Shown here one piece after another: positions 38,136 to 48,997 of a stretch of 64,000 bases of DNA. The stretch lies in the NCBI RefSeq assembly GCF_021283545.2, contig NZ_CP128540.1:5988501-6052500 (forward strand). Direction: 5' to 3'. The stretch comes from Pseudomonas alloputida (GTDB lineage: Bacteria > Pseudomonadota > Gammaproteobacteria > Pseudomonadales > Pseudomonadaceae). The stretch's first letter is position 1. Every line of letters starts with the position of its first letter. The position numbers were made by a program, and so were the translations under genes. The notes under the pieces are model-generated. The model was not told the origin of the DNA, searched no databases, and saw only the letters and a list, made by a program, of their open reading frames with translations.

Positions 38136-39566
38136 ATGAACTCGCCCAGTGCCTTGCCCCCTGTGCAATTCGACCTCGACCTCGCGACGACGTTCGCGGC
38201 CCAGCGCCTGGCCTTTGCCGGTAACCCGCTGCCACCAGCGGCGCAGCGGCGCCAGTGGCTGAAGAGCCTGCGTGAAGCCTTGCTGAGCAGCCAGGCAGAA
38301 CTGATCGAAGCCATCAGCCAGGATTTTGCCGGGCGCAGCGCCGACGAGACCTTGCTGGCCGAACTGCTACCGTCGGTGCAAGGCCTGCGCCACGCCGAAA
38401 AGCACTTGCAACGCTGGATGCGCAGCCGCCGACGCCGCGTCGGCCTGGCGTTCCAGCCGGCCAGCGCACAGGTGCGCTATCAACCCTTGGGCGTGGTCGG
38501 CGTCATCGTGCCGTGGAACTACCCGTTGTTCCTCGCCATCGGCCCGTTGACCTGCGCCCTGGCCGCCGGCAACCGGGTCATGCTCAAGCTTAGCGAGGCC
38601 ACGCCCGCGACGGGCCTGGCCCTGCAGCAACTGCTCGAGCGTGTGTTCCCCACAGACCTGGTCAGCGTTGTGCTCGGTGAGGTCGAGGTGGGCCAGGCCT
38701 TCGCCCGCCTGCCCTTCGACCACCTGCTGTTCACTGGTGCAACCAGCGTGGGCCGCCAGGTGATGCAGGCTGCCGCGCACAACCTGACCCCGGTCACCCT
38801 GGAGCTGGGTGGCAAATCCCCCGCTATTGTTTCTGACGATGTGCCGCTGGACAGCGCCGCCGAGCGCATCGCCTTCGGCAAGACCCTCAACGCCGGCCAA
38901 ACCTGCGTCGCCCCCGACTACGTACTGGTGCCGCGCGAACGGCTGCCCGCCTTCAGCGACGCCTACCAGCGCGCCGTGCACCGCCTGTACCCGCGTATTG
39001 CCGACAACCCCGACTACACCGCCATCATCAACCCGCGCCAGTTGCAGCGCTTGCAGCACCTGCTGGACGATGCTCGCGCCAAAGGCGCGCAAGTACTCGA
39101 CTTGTACCCAGGCGAAGCCCCTCAGGGCCGGCGCCTGCCACCACACCTGCTGCTGGACGTGAACGACAGCATGCAGGTGATGCAGGACGAAATCTTCGGC
39201 CCGCTATTGCCGTTAGTGCCTTATGACGGCATCGATCAGGCCTTGGCCTACATCAACCAGCGCCCACACCCATTGGCGCTGTACTTCTTTGGCTATGACC
39301 GCCGCACCCAGGAGCATGTGCTGCGTCACACCCACTCCGGCGGTGTGTGCCTGAACGATACCTTGCTGCATGTTGCCCAGGACGATCTGCCCTTCGGCGG
39401 CATCGGCCCTTCAGGCATGGGCCACTACCATGGTCATGACGGCTTCCTCACCTTCAGCAAGGCCAAGGCGGTACTTGCCAAACAACGCTTCAACGCCGCA
39501 CGGCTGATCTACCCGCCTTATGGCAAAGCCTTGCAGCGCCTGGTCTACAAACTGTTCATCCGCTGA
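38136..39566 (+). CDS. calB: Coniferyl aldehyde dehydrogenase-like aldehyde dehydrogenase
   Basis: A 476-residue ALDH superfamily enzyme oxidising an aldehyde to an acid with NAD(P). It has PWNYPLFLAIGPLTCALAAGN, the catalytic Glu in TLELGGKSPAIV, and the catalytic Cys in NAGQTCVAPDYVLVP. The C-terminus (SKAKAVLAKQRFNAARLIYPPYG) is typical of the CalB/fatty aldehyde class, which tends to be membrane-associated. The gene name reflects family resemblance; the true substrate could be a medium-chain or aromatic aldehyde. It is the first gene of a three-gene operon. Confidence 0.85.
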   Translation: MNSPSALPPVQFDLDLATTFAAQRLAFAGNPLPPAAQRRQWLKSLREALLSSQAELIEAISQDFAGRSADETLLAELLPSVQGLRHAEKHLQRWMRSRRRRVGLAFQPASAQVRYQPLGVVGVIVPWNYPLFLAIGPLTCALAAGNRVMLKLSEATPATGLALQQLLERVFPTDLVSVVLGEVEVGQAFARLPFDHLLFTGATSVGRQVMQAAAHNLTPVTLELGGKSPAIVSDDVPLDSAAERIAFGKTLNAGQTCVAPDYVLVPRERLPAFSDAYQRAVHRLYPRIADNPDYTAIINPRQLQRLQHLLDDARAKGAQVLDLYPGEAPQGRRLPPHLLLDVNDSMQVMQDEIFGPLLPLVPYDGIDQALAYINQRPHPLALYFFGYDRRTQEHVLRHTHSGGVCLNDTLLHVAQDDLPFGGIGPSGMGHYHGHDGFLTFSKAKAVLAKQRFNAARLIYPPYGKALQRLVYKLFIR

Positions 39567-39576
39567 GGATCGCACC

Positions 39577-40062
39577 ATGCACCGCCGCGACCTGCTGCGT
39601 TTCAGCCTCGGCGCCAGTGCTTTTCTGGCGGGTGCCAGCCTGGTGGGGTGCAGCGTGCAAACCGCCGCGACCGGCTATCAGGTACTTCGTGACGACGACC
39701 TGCCCCTGCTGCGTGCGCTGATCCCGGTGGTCCTGGCCGGTACACAGGCCACCGATGCGCCGGTGTTGCGCAGCCTCGACAACAAGCTGGCGTCGTTGTC
39801 GCCGGAAATGCTCAAGCTCACCCGGCAATTGTTCGACGTGCTCAGCCTGCCGCTGACTCGCGGCCCGCTGACCGGCGTCTGGGGCAGCTGGGGCCAAGCT
39901 GGCGCCACGCAGGTCACGGCGTTCCTGCAACGCTGGCAGGACAGCTCGCTGAACCTGCTACGCATGGGGCACGCCTCGTTGCTGCAACTGCTGCAAATGG
40001 CCTGGTACGAACGCCCCGAATCCTGGGCAGACTGCGGTTACCCGGGCCCACCGAAAATCTGA
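39577..40062 (+). CDS. Twin-arginine signal protein, probable small subunit of the GMC oxidoreductase
   Basis: 161 residues starting MHRRDLLRFSLGASAFLAGASLVGCS. It shows a Tat signal (RRDLLRF), then a hydrophobic stretch and a Cys that could be lipidated. The rest is helical, without cofactor motifs. Such Tat-exported small proteins accompany flavin dehydrogenases (as in gluconate dehydrogenase) and carry them across the membrane. It is 10 bp after calB and 20 bp before the GMC gene. Confidence 0.78.
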   Translation: MHRRDLLRFSLGASAFLAGASLVGCSVQTAATGYQVLRDDDLPLLRALIPVVLAGTQATDAPVLRSLDNKLASLSPEMLKLTRQLFDVLSLPLTRGPLTGVWGSWGQAGATQVTAFLQRWQDSSLNLLRMGHASLLQLLQMAWYERPESWADCGYPGPPKI

Positions 40063-40082
40063 AAACAACAAGAGCATCGCCA

Positions 40083-41681
40083 ATGCCTGTCCCCGACCCG
40101 TTTCGCCAAGGCCTCGAACGCGGCTGGATCACCCACGACGCCTCGCGCCTGGAGCACGACCTGTTTCTGGAGGCCGACATTGCCGTGATCGGCAGTGGTG
40201 CCGGCGGCGCCACCAGTGCGCAGATGCTCAGCGCTGCCGGTTTCAAGGTACTGCTGATCGAAGAAGGCCCACTGAAGACCAGCAGCGATTTCCACCTGCT
40301 GGAGAGCGAAGCCTACGCCAGCCTGTACCAGGAAGGGCTGGGGCGCATGAGCAAGGATGGCGCCATTACCATCCTGCAGGGCCGCGCCGTGGGCGGCACC
40401 ACGCTGGTGAACTGGACCTCAAGCTTTCGTACCCCGCCGCAAACCCTGGCGCACTGGGCCTCGGTCCATGGCGTGAACGGTTTGGGCGAGGATGAACTGC
40501 GCCCCTGGTTCGAGCGCATGGAGCAGGAACTGGGCATCAGCCCTTGGGCCTTGCCGCCGAATGCCAACAACGATGTGCTGCGCCGGGGCTGCGAACAGCT
40601 GGGTTACCGCTGGGGGGTGATCCCGCGCAATGTGCGCGGCTGCTGGAACCTGGGCTACTGCGGCATGGGCTGCCCGGTGAATGCCAAACAATCGATGCTG
40701 GTGACCCGTATACCTGCCACCCTCGAGCAAGGCGGCGAACTGCTGTATCTGGCGCGGGCCGAGCGCTTCGCTCACAACGGCGAACGCATTCAGAGCCTGA
40801 CATGCCAGGCCCTGGACGCCCAGGGCATACACCCTACCGGCAGGCAGGTCAGCGTGCAGGCACGCCATTACCTCCTGGCCGGTGGCGGTATCAACAGCCC
40901 GGCCCTGCTGCTGCGCTCTGCCGCGCCCGACCCGCATGGTCGCCTGGGCAAGCGAACCTTCCTGCACCTGGTCAACTTCAGTGCGGCACGCTTCAGCGAG
41001 CGTATCGACCCTTACTATGGCGCCCCGCAGTCGATTTACAGCGATCACTTTCAGTGGCAAGACGGCGCAGACGGTCCGGTTGGCTACAAGCTGGAAGTGC
41101 CGCCACTGCACCCGGCCCTGGCCAGCACCCTGCTGGGCGGGCAAGGCCACGAGAATGCCCAGCGCATGGCCGAGCTGCCCCATACCCATGTGATGCTGGC
41201 GCTGCTACGCGATGGTTTTCACCCCGAAAGCCAGGGCGGGTCCGTGGAGCTGCGCGGCGATGGTTCACCTGTGCTCGATTACCCGGTCACCGACTACCTG
41301 CGGGACGGCTTGCGGCGCGCCTACCGCAGCATGGCACACGTCCAGTTTGCCGCTGGCGCCACCCATGTAACCCCGGTGCATAGCGACGCCAGCGCCGCCT
41401 CTAGCCTGGAACAGGCCCTGACCATGATCGACAAACTGCGCCTGGAGCCCTTCCGCACGCGCTTGGGCAGCGCCCATGTGATGGGCGGCTGCGCCCTCGG
41501 CGAAGACCCGCGCCACGCGGTGTGCGACAGCCTGGGCCGCCATCACCAGCTGGAAAACCTGTCGATTCACGACGGTTCACTGTTCCCCACCAGCATCGGC
41601 GCCAACCCGCAATTGTCGGTGTATGCCATCAGCGCCAGGCTCAGCGAAGCACTGGTCAGCCGCCTGGCACACAGCGCATGA
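40083..41681 (+). CDS. GMC-family FAD-dependent alcohol oxidoreductase
   Basis: 532 residues. The FAD-binding fold is IAVIGSGAGGATSAQMLSAAG with GRAVGGTTLVNWTSSF. The C-terminal GMC signature has HVMGGCALGEDPRHAV and LFPTSIGANPQLSVYA with the active-site His and Asn. The cysteine-rich segment GCWNLGYCGMGCPVNAKQS is typical of the long-chain alcohol oxidase branch. It has no own signal and may be exported together with the Tat partner. With calB it would convert an alcohol to an aldehyde and then an acid. Confidence 0.85.
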   Translation: MPVPDPFRQGLERGWITHDASRLEHDLFLEADIAVIGSGAGGATSAQMLSAAGFKVLLIEEGPLKTSSDFHLLESEAYASLYQEGLGRMSKDGAITILQGRAVGGTTLVNWTSSFRTPPQTLAHWASVHGVNGLGEDELRPWFERMEQELGISPWALPPNANNDVLRRGCEQLGYRWGVIPRNVRGCWNLGYCGMGCPVNAKQSMLVTRIPATLEQGGELLYLARAERFAHNGERIQSLTCQALDAQGIHPTGRQVSVQARHYLLAGGGINSPALLLRSAAPDPHGRLGKRTFLHLVNFSAARFSERIDPYYGAPQSIYSDHFQWQDGADGPVGYKLEVPPLHPALASTLLGGQGHENAQRMAELPHTHVMLALLRDGFHPESQGGSVELRGDGSPVLDYPVTDYLRDGLRRAYRSMAHVQFAAGATHVTPVHSDASAASSLEQALTMIDKLRLEPFRTRLGSAHVMGGCALGEDPRHAVCDSLGRHHQLENLSIHDGSLFPTSIGANPQLSVYAISARLSEALVSRLAHSA

Positions 41682-41727
41682 CAACGAACATGGCCCCTGT
41701 CTATAGTGCCATCAGTCGGCCGCATGA

Positions 41728-42279
<552 letters not shown>

Positions 42280-42362
42280 CGCCTGATTGTCGCGCCCGCG
42301 TGCACTGCGGGCGCGAATGCGGCACAATTGTGCCCATTGCGTTGAACATGCCCGGGCTGTGA

Positions 42363-42632
<270 letters not shown>

Positions 42633-42655
42633 TCATTGCCCTTCCCTGCACGGTC

Positions 42656-42686
42656 CCTGTGAGAGCGGGCATGCCTGCTCCCACAG
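42656..42686. repeat. Degenerate REP-like palindrome
   Basis: CCTGTGAGAGCGGGCATGCC followed by TGCTCCCACAG. The outer CTGTG/CACAG arms turn it into a longer single hairpin, unlike the other REP copies. It lies between convergent fdx and mutM and could act as a terminator for either. Confidence 0.75.
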
Positions 42687-42722
42687 TTTAGGTTTCGCTT
42701 CAACAGGTTCGCAGCGAACGTT

Positions 42723-43535
42723 TCATCGTTGGCAGCGCGGGCAGTACACGCTCGCCCTCTGCCCCAGCTTCACTTCGCGCAACTCAGTGCCGCATACCTT
42801 GCACGGCTGCCCGCCACGCCCGTACACAAACAGTTCCTGCTGGAAGTACCCCGGCTGCCCGTCGCCACCGATAAAGTCGCGCAGGGTGGTACCGCCCTGC
42901 TCGATGGCCGCCGCCAGCACCCGTTTGATCTCGATCGCCAGTTTCAGGTAGCGCGCCCGGGAAATCCCGCCCGCCTCTCGGCGTGGGTCGATACCGGCGG
43001 CAAACAACGCCTCGGTGGCGTAGATGTTGCCCACCCCTACCACCACCGCGTTGTCCATGATGAACGGCTTGACCGCCATCGACCGCCCGCGGGACAGCTG
43101 GAACAGCCGTTCACCATCGAACAGGTCGGTCAGCGGCTCAGGCCCCAGGCGCAGCAGTAACTCATGGTTCAGAGGGTCCAGGCTCCACAGCATGGCACCA
43201 AAGCGGCGAGGGTCGGTGTAACGCAGCATCAGCCCGGACTCCAGCTCGATGTCGACATGCTCATGCTTGGCCGCCGGCAAGCCCAGCTCGACCAGCCGCA
43301 GGTTGCCCGACATGCCCAAGTGGCTGATCAGCGTACCCACTTCGGCATTGATCAACAGGTACTTGGCGCGTCGCTCCACGCTGACGATGCGCTGCCCTGA
43401 CAGACGCACATCGAGGTCTTCCGGAATCGGCCAGCGCAGCCGCCGGTCGCGAACCACCACACGGCTGACCCGCTGGCCTTCCAGGTGTGGCGCAATACCG
43501 CGTCGGGTGGTTTCTACTTCTGGCAATTCCGGCAT
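42723..43535 (-). CDS. mutM: Formamidopyrimidine-DNA glycosylase
   Basis: Removes 8-oxoguanine and FapyG. 270 residues with the obligatory N-terminus [13 protein letters not shown] (catalytic Pro2 and Glu3), the beta-hairpin Lys region, the H2TH motif, and a C-terminal zinc finger ([24 protein letters not shown]). It begins 3 bases after the HDOD gene on the same strand. Confidence 0.96.
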   Translation of the reverse strand: MPELPEVETTRRGIAPHLEGQRVSRVVVRDRRLRWPIPEDLDVRLSGQRIVSVERRAKYLLINAEVGTLISHLGMSGNLRLVELGLPAAKHEHVDIELESGLMLRYTDPRRFGAMLWSLDPLNHELLLRLGPEPLTDLFDGERLFQLSRGRSMAVKPFIMDNAVVVGVGNIYATEALFAAGIDPRREAGGISRARYLKLAIEIKRVLAAAIEQGGTTLRDFIGGDGQPGYFQQELFVYGRGGQPCKVCGTELREVKLGQRASVYCPRCQR

Positions 43536-43538
43536 GTG

Positions 43539-44411
43539 TCAGTGTCCGCCCAACTCGCGAATGTTCTGCTTGAGGTTTTCGAAATCGTATTCCGACAATC
43601 CAATGTAATCGAGCACCAAGGGGCCCACCACATTCCATTCGTGGTCCACCGCCTGGTTGCCCAGCACCCGGTAGGACGCGCAGATATGCTCAGCCATCTT
43701 CAGCACCGCCAGCAGGTTTTTCAGCTGGCTCTGGGTATTGCGCGAGGTATCGTCGCGGAACACGGCCAAGGCATTGTGGTGGTTGGCGATGGCCGCACTG
43801 AGGTGCTCGGGCAAGCGCCAGGATTTGGCTGTGAAGTAGCCGACCACTGAATGGTTGGTGTTGAACGTGCGGTTTTCGGTATCGACCACGCGTGTTTCTT
43901 CGTCGGCTTTGGCGTATGCCTCTTCCAGCACGTCCATGTAATCGGGGAAACGCTTGAGCATCAACGGCACGCCACAGTCATGGAAGAGGCCAAGGGTATA
44001 GGCCTCGTCCGCCGCCTGTATGCCGGTACGCTTGGCCAGCGTCAGGCAGGTCATCGCGACGTCCTGGGCGGTATCCCAGAAGCGGTTGAGGGTAACGATG
44101 GTCTCGTCACTCATCTCGCCCTTGATCGACTGGGCGTTGATCAGGTTGATGATCGAACGGCTACCTAGCAGGTTCACCGCACGCTGGATCGAACCGATCT
44201 TGTTCGACAAGCCGAAGTGCGGAGAGTTGACCAGCTTGAGCAAGGCGCCGGAGAGGCCCGGGTCCTGGGAAATCAGCTTGGCGATGGTTTCCAGGTCCGG
44301 GTCAGGCATGTACTGCTCGAACTGCAGATCGACCATGATCTGCGGTTGAGGCGGGATGGTGATGCCTTGCAAGGCTTGCTGGATCTGTTCGGCGCTGAGT
44401 TCTTGGGACAT
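43539..44411 (-). CDS. HDOD-domain protein
   Basis: 290 residues with an HDOD domain (IPPQPQIMVDLQFEQYMPDPDLETIAKLISQDPGLSG, then LLKLVNSPHFGL and the degenerate HD GLFHDCGVPLML). HDOD proteins are non-hydrolytic HD relatives acting in signalling or c-di-GMP-related regulation. It is probably co-transcribed with mutM. No attached effector domain is seen. Confidence 0.85.
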   Translation of the reverse strand: MSQELSAEQIQQALQGITIPPQPQIMVDLQFEQYMPDPDLETIAKLISQDPGLSGALLKLVNSPHFGLSNKIGSIQRAVNLLGSRSIINLINAQSIKGEMSDETIVTLNRFWDTAQDVAMTCLTLAKRTGIQAADEAYTLGLFHDCGVPLMLKRFPDYMDVLEEAYAKADEETRVVDTENRTFNTNHSVVGYFTAKSWRLPEHLSAAIANHHNALAVFRDDTSRNTQSQLKNLLAVLKMAEHICASYRVLGNQAVDHEWNVVGPLVLDYIGLSEYDFENLKQNIRELGGH

Positions 44412-44532
44412 ACGTGCACACTCGTTTAGGACGCGGCATTTTAACCCTCTAAGCGCCCCCGGTTACCACACCTCTAAAGGCGAAAGCACAGCAGACACGC
44501 TATAATCCCGCTCTTTTTCCCGGAGCGACGTC

Positions 44533-45729
44533 ATGTCCCTGCCCAGCCTTCGCCTCAAAGCCAATGCCGACCGCCGCCTGCGCGCCGGCCACCTGTGGGT
44601 CTACAGCAACGAAGTCGATGTCAGCGCGACCCCTTTGCAAGGCTTCCAGGCGGGCCAGCAGGCCATTCTCGAGGCAGCCAACGGCAAGCCGCTGGGCATC
44701 GTCGCGCTGAGTCCGAACAACCTGATCTGCGCCCGCCTGCTGTCACGCGACATCAAGCTGCCGCTGGACAAGTCGCTGCTGGTACACCGCCTGAACGTCG
44801 CCCTGTCGCTGCGCGAGCGCCTGTTCGAGCAGCCGTGCTACCGCCTGGTCTACGGTGACTCCGACCTGCTCCCAGGCCTGGTGGTCGACCGTTTCTTCGA
44901 TATCCTCGTGGTGCAGTTGGCCTCGGCCACCATGGAAGCGCACAAGGATGACGTGATCGCCGCACTGGTGCAGGTGCTCAAGCCCAGCGGCATCCTGTTC
45001 AAGAACGATTCGGCCGCGCGCGACGCCGAAGGCCTGCAGCGCTATGTCGAGACCGTCTACGGCGAAGTGCCGGACTGGGTGCCGCTGGAAGAGAACGGCG
45101 TCAAGTTCGAAGCTCCGGTGCGCGAAGGCCAGAAGGCGGGCTGGTTCTACGACCACCGCATGAACCGCGCCCGCCTGGCACCGTACGTGAAGGGCAAGCG
45201 TGTACTCGACCTGTTCAGCTACATCGGCGGCTGGGGCGTGCAGGCCGGTGCCTTCGGCGCCAGCGAAGTGTTCTGCGTCGATGCCTCGGGCTTTGCCCTG
45301 GACGGCGTGGAGCGTAACGCTGCACTGAACGGCATCAGCGAGAAGCTGACCTGCATCGAAGGCGACGTGTTCGAAGCCCTGCGAGAGCTCAAGGCGGCCG
45401 AAGAACGCTTCGACGTGATCATTGCCGACCCACCTGCCTTCATCAAGCGCAAGAAGGACCTGAAAAACGGCGAAGCGGCCTACCGCCGCCTGAACGAACA
45501 GGCCATGCGCATGTTGAACAAAGACGGCATCCTCGTCAGCGCCTCGTGCTCGATGCACCTGCCCGAGGACGACCTGAACAACATCCTGCTGACCAGTGCC
45601 CGCCACCTGGACCGCAACATGCAGCTGCTCGAGCGAGGCGGTCAGGGCCCGGATCACCCGGTACACCCGGCCATCGCCGAAACCCGCTACATCAAAAGCA
45701 TCACCTGCCGGTTACTGCCAAACAGCTGA
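44533..45729 (+). CDS. rlmI: 23S rRNA (cytosine-1962-C5)-methyltransferase, RlmI type
   Basis: 398 residues. An N-terminal PUA domain (LRLKANADRRLRAGHLWVYSNEV), a linker with YGDSDLLPGLVVDRF, and a Rossmann methyltransferase with VLDLFSYIGGWGVQA, the catalytic DPPAF and the Cys-containing SASCSMHL. The cytosine-5 target follows from the family and was not tested. A terminator follows the gene. Confidence 0.9.
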   Translation: MSLPSLRLKANADRRLRAGHLWVYSNEVDVSATPLQGFQAGQQAILEAANGKPLGIVALSPNNLICARLLSRDIKLPLDKSLLVHRLNVALSLRERLFEQPCYRLVYGDSDLLPGLVVDRFFDILVVQLASATMEAHKDDVIAALVQVLKPSGILFKNDSAARDAEGLQRYVETVYGEVPDWVPLEENGVKFEAPVREGQKAGWFYDHRMNRARLAPYVKGKRVLDLFSYIGGWGVQAGAFGASEVFCVDASGFALDGVERNAALNGISEKLTCIEGDVFEALRELKAAEERFDVIIADPPAFIKRKKDLKNGEAAYRRLNEQAMRMLNKDGILVSASCSMHLPEDDLNNILLTSARHLDRNMQLLERGGQGPDHPVHPAIAETRYIKSITCRLLPNS

Positions 45730-45739
45730 TATCTGCCAA

Positions 45740-45762
45740 AAAGGGCCGCCCAGCGGCCCTTT
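45740..45762 (+). terminator. Terminator after rlmI
   Basis: AAAGGGCCGC pairs perfectly with GCGGCCCTTT around a 3-base loop, ending in TTT, 10 bp after the stop codon. Confidence 0.8.
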
Positions 45763-45999
45763 CCTGCCGCAATCCCCCCGCCAACCATCCACATCTGCAT
45801 TCCCTCACCGCGCCAGCGGTGTAGAATCGGCCTATTCATCGCCAGTCATCCCCGGCGGGTTTATGAGCTCTGGTCAAGCACGCGGCGATCCCGCGCGGTC
45901 TTGGCCCCATCCGTGCCAGTGGCAACCGGCCTGCGGCGCAAAGGACAAGAGAAGCTCACTCCCCTATTTGTGACCTGATTAAGCCGCCAGGAGTGTTTC
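45763..45999 (+). other. Upstream region of ilvD
   Basis: This 237-bp stretch holds a possible -10 (TAGAAT near 45823) and a GC-rich dyad (CGCGGCGATCCCGCG at about 45882). It also has a 36-codon frame from ATG 45862 that ends at 45973 and is not rich in Ile, Val or Leu, so no classical attenuator is evident. The ilvD ribosome binding site is CAGGAG near 45990. Confidence 0.4.
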
Positions 46000-47841
46000 A
46001 TGCCTGATTATCGTTCCAAGACTTCCACCCAAGGCCGCAACATGGCCGGCGCCCGTGCCCTGTGGCGCGCCACCGGGATGAAGGACGAAGACTTCAAGAA
46101 ACCGATCATCGCCATCGCCAACTCGTTCACCCAGTTCGTACCGGGCCATGTGCACCTGAAGGACCTGGGCCAGCTGGTGGCTCGCGAAATCGAACGCGCC
46201 GGTGGCGTGGCCAAGGAATTCAACACCATCGCGGTCGATGACGGCATCGCCATGGGCCACGACGGCATGCTGTACTCGCTGCCAAGCCGCGAAATCATTG
46301 CCGACGCCGTGGAATACATGGTCAATGCGCACTGCGCCGACGCCATCGTCTGTATCTCCAACTGCGACAAGATCACCCCCGGCATGCTGATGGCCGCCCT
46401 GCGCCTGAACATCCCGGTGATCTTCGTTTCCGGCGGCCCGATGGAAGCCGGCAAGACCAAGCTGGCCAGCCACGGCCTGGACCTGGTCGATGCCATGGTC
46501 ATCGCGGCCGACTCCACGGCCTCCGACGAGAAAGTCGCCGAATACGAGCGCAGCGCCTGCCCGACCTGTGGTTCGTGCTCCGGCATGTTCACCGCCAACT
46601 CGATGAACTGCCTGACCGAAGCCCTGGGCCTGGCCCTGCCGGGCAACGGTTCGACCCTGGCCACCCACTCCGACCGCGAGCAGCTGTTCCTCACGGCCGG
46701 CCGTACCATCGTCGAGCTGTGCAAGCGCTACTACGGCGAGAATGACGAGTCGGTCCTGCCACGCAGCATCGCCAACTTCAAAGCGTTCGAAAACGCCATG
46801 ATGCTGGACATCGCCATGGGCGGCTCGACCAACACCATCCTGCACCTGCTGGCAGCAGCACAGGAAGGCGAAGTGGCGTTCGACCTGCGCGACATCGACC
46901 GCCTGTCACGCAAAGTGCCGCAGCTGTGCAAAGTGGCGCCGAACATCCAGAAGTACCACATGGAAGACGTCCACCGCGCCGGCGGCATCTTCAGCATCCT
47001 CGGTTCGCTGGCCCGTGGCGGCCTGCTGCACACCGACCTGCCGACCGTGCACAGCCGCAGCATGGAAGAAGCCATCGCCAAATGGGACATCACCCAGACC
47101 GATGACGAAGCCGTGCACACCTTCTTCAAGGCTGGCCCTGCCGGTATCCCGACCCAGACCGCATTCAGCCAGTCGACCCGTTGGGAAACCCTCGACGACG
47201 ACCGTGAAAACGGCTGTATCCGCAGCTTTGAACACGCCTACTCGCAAGAGGGCGGCCTGGCCGTGCTGTACGGCAACATCGCACTGGATGGCTGCGTGGT
47301 CAAAACCGCCGGTGTCGACGAATCGATCCACGTGTTCGAGGGCACCGCGAAGATCTTCGAAAGCCAGGACAGCGCCGTGCGCGGCATCCTCGCCGACGAG
47401 GTGAAAGCCGGCGACATCGTCATCATCCGCTACGAAGGCCCGAAAGGCGGCCCGGGCATGCAAGAAATGCTCTACCCGACCTCGTACCTCAAGTCCAAAG
47501 GCCTGGGCAAGGCCTGCGCCCTGCTCACCGACGGTCGCTTCTCGGGCGGTACCTCGGGCCTGTCGATCGGCCACGCCTCGCCAGAGGCCGCGGCGGGCGG
47601 CGCCATCGGCCTGGTGCGCGACGGCGACAAGGTACTGATCGACATCCCTAACCGCTCGATCAACCTGCTGGTCAGCGATGAAGAGCTGGCGCAACGCCGT
47701 GTCGAGCAGGACAAGAAGGGCTGGAAGCCAGCCGAGGTCCGTCCACGCAAGGTAACCACCGCGCTCAAGGCCTATGCCCTGCTGGCCACCAGTGCCGACA
47801 AGGGTGCGGTGCGTAACAAGGCAATGCTGGAAGGCCTCTGA
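46000..47841 (+). CDS. ilvD: Dihydroxy-acid dehydratase
   Basis: Third step of branched-chain amino acid synthesis, dehydrating dihydroxyisovalerate and dihydroxymethylvalerate. 613 residues with the ILVD_EDD signatures [15 protein letters not shown] and the cluster-binding [28 protein letters not shown] appears as [22 protein letters not shown]. Length and motifs fit the [4Fe-4S] E. coli-type enzyme. It stands alone with a strong terminator. Confidence 0.97.
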   Translation: MPDYRSKTSTQGRNMAGARALWRATGMKDEDFKKPIIAIANSFTQFVPGHVHLKDLGQLVAREIERAGGVAKEFNTIAVDDGIAMGHDGMLYSLPSREIIADAVEYMVNAHCADAIVCISNCDKITPGMLMAALRLNIPVIFVSGGPMEAGKTKLASHGLDLVDAMVIAADSTASDEKVAEYERSACPTCGSCSGMFTANSMNCLTEALGLALPGNGSTLATHSDREQLFLTAGRTIVELCKRYYGENDESVLPRSIANFKAFENAMMLDIAMGGSTNTILHLLAAAQEGEVAFDLRDIDRLSRKVPQLCKVAPNIQKYHMEDVHRAGGIFSILGSLARGGLLHTDLPTVHSRSMEEAIAKWDITQTDDEAVHTFFKAGPAGIPTQTAFSQSTRWETLDDDRENGCIRSFEHAYSQEGGLAVLYGNIALDGCVVKTAGVDESIHVFEGTAKIFESQDSAVRGILADEVKAGDIVIIRYEGPKGGPGMQEMLYPTSYLKSKGLGKACALLTDGRFSGGTSGLSIGHASPEAAAGGAIGLVRDGDKVLIDIPNRSINLLVSDEELAQRRVEQDKKGWKPAEVRPRKVTTALKAYALLATSADKGAVRNKAMLEGL

Positions 47842-47865
47842 GGTGCTTTTAGCGTGAAATAAGAA

Positions 47866-47892
47866 CCGGCGCCCTGGGCGCCGGTTTTTTTT
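47866..47892 (+). terminator. Strong rho-independent terminator after ilvD
   Basis: CCGGCGCCC and GGGCGCCGG form a GC-rich stem followed by eight T residues. Confidence 0.93.
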
Positions 47893-47908
47893 GATTGTTC
47901 ATTGACGG

Positions 47909-48997
47909 TCAGTGAAGCGAGGTGGCTGGGTCGGATCGAAACATTGACAGCTTTTGGAGAGCGATTCCAAGTGCCTCGTCATCGAACAGTTTGCTTTTTC
48001 GAGCAGCGGCACCTACCCCTCCTGACCAACTTTTCAGGTGTTCGCGAACTGCAGGGACTGTCGGCTCAACACCATCTTCATGCAATAACCAATCAACGGT
48101 GGCCAGCAGCTCCATACCAAACGGAGACTCGAAACCATCAATCAACTCGGCAGTGAACTCCAACGCCGGCAAATAGGCCTTGGCTTCACTGTTCAGATAC
48201 GCCTGTAAAAATGACTTGCGCCCCTCATCAAACCAGATAACGTCCAGAGGGCCTGCATCGCTGATCCGCTTTCGGCAGTGTAAATAGCTGCCATCCAGGT
48301 TATCTAGCAGGTGCTCAAGCCGGTTGGCGTAAGGACCATACTTATGAGCGACAAACTTCAATTCCAATGGGTTGATGCCTGGCGTGAACCGCTCGATTGA
48401 TCGCTCCAGTAACCAGGCAAGCTTCTGGACTTCGAGCAAGCTGCACTCCATCCCCAGCACCCAATAGCGGCGCACAAGCTCTGCAATCAAGGCTCGAGCC
48501 GGGGTCAAAACCTCAACACCACTGCGCTTGGAAACGTTTTGATAATTTGCCGTAGGCTCGAAAACGAAAACATCCGCGTCCAGATCACCCAGCACCCTCT
48601 GAATCTGTTCTCGTACCGCAGCCCAAGACAACCCTCCATTACCAGCACCAAGTGGAGGGATAGCAATCGAAGCCACCTGGTTATTGATAATGAAGTTGCG
48701 CAAATCATGAAGGCCCTCGACGATCCAGCCGATTTGCGAAGGTGAGCGCCAATGCCGCTTGGTTGGAAAATTCACAATCCAGCGTGGACCGTCCAGCTCA
48801 CGCACTTCAGTAACAAACATCTTCCCGGTAACTACCTCTTTCGCTTTGCAGGCAGCAGCATACTGGCGATAGTTCTCGACAAAACGCTCCTTGAACATCA
48901 GCGCGATGCCTTTCCCCATCACCCCTACGGTGTTAACTGTGTTAACCAGCGCTTCGGCCTTGGCCTCCAGCAGGTTACCTTGCATAAAGTGGATCAT
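47909..48997 (-). CDS. darG: DarG antitoxin, macrodomain DNA ADP-ribosyl glycohydrolase
   Basis: 362 residues. The N-terminal macrodomain begins [23 protein letters not shown] with N22 and K80 (NFPTKRHW), the residues needed to remove ADP-ribose from thymidine in DNA, and has [13 protein letters not shown]. The C-terminal half ([37 protein letters not shown] in part) is the DarG-type toxin-binding domain. The ATG overlaps the darT stop (TAATG), the usual darTG coupling. Coding is AT-richer than the neighbours, which suggests horizontal gain. The partner toxin is internally deleted, so this is now probably an orphan antitoxin. Confidence 0.9.
   Translation of the reverse strand: MIHFMQGNLLEAKAEALVNTVNTVGVMGKGIALMFKERFVENYRQYAAACKAKEVVTGKMFVTEVRELDGPRWIVNFPTKRHWRSPSQIGWIVEGLHDLRNFIINNQVASIAIPPLGAGNGGLSWAAVREQIQRVLGDLDADVFVFEPTANYQNVSKRSGVEVLTPARALIAELVRRYWVLGMECSLLEVQKLAWLLERSIERFTPGINPLELKFVAHKYGPYANRLEHLLDNLDGSYLHCRKRISDAGPLDVIWFDEGRKSFLQAYLNSEAKAYLPALEFTAELIDGFESPFGMELLATVDWLLHEDGVEPTVPAVREHLKSWSGGVGAAARKSKLFDDEALGIALQKLSMFRSDPATSLH

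Noticed and set aside
45862..45973. A 36-codon frame before ilvD, considered as an attenuator peptide
   Set aside because: No run of Ile, Val or Leu codons and no terminator/antiterminator pair was found.
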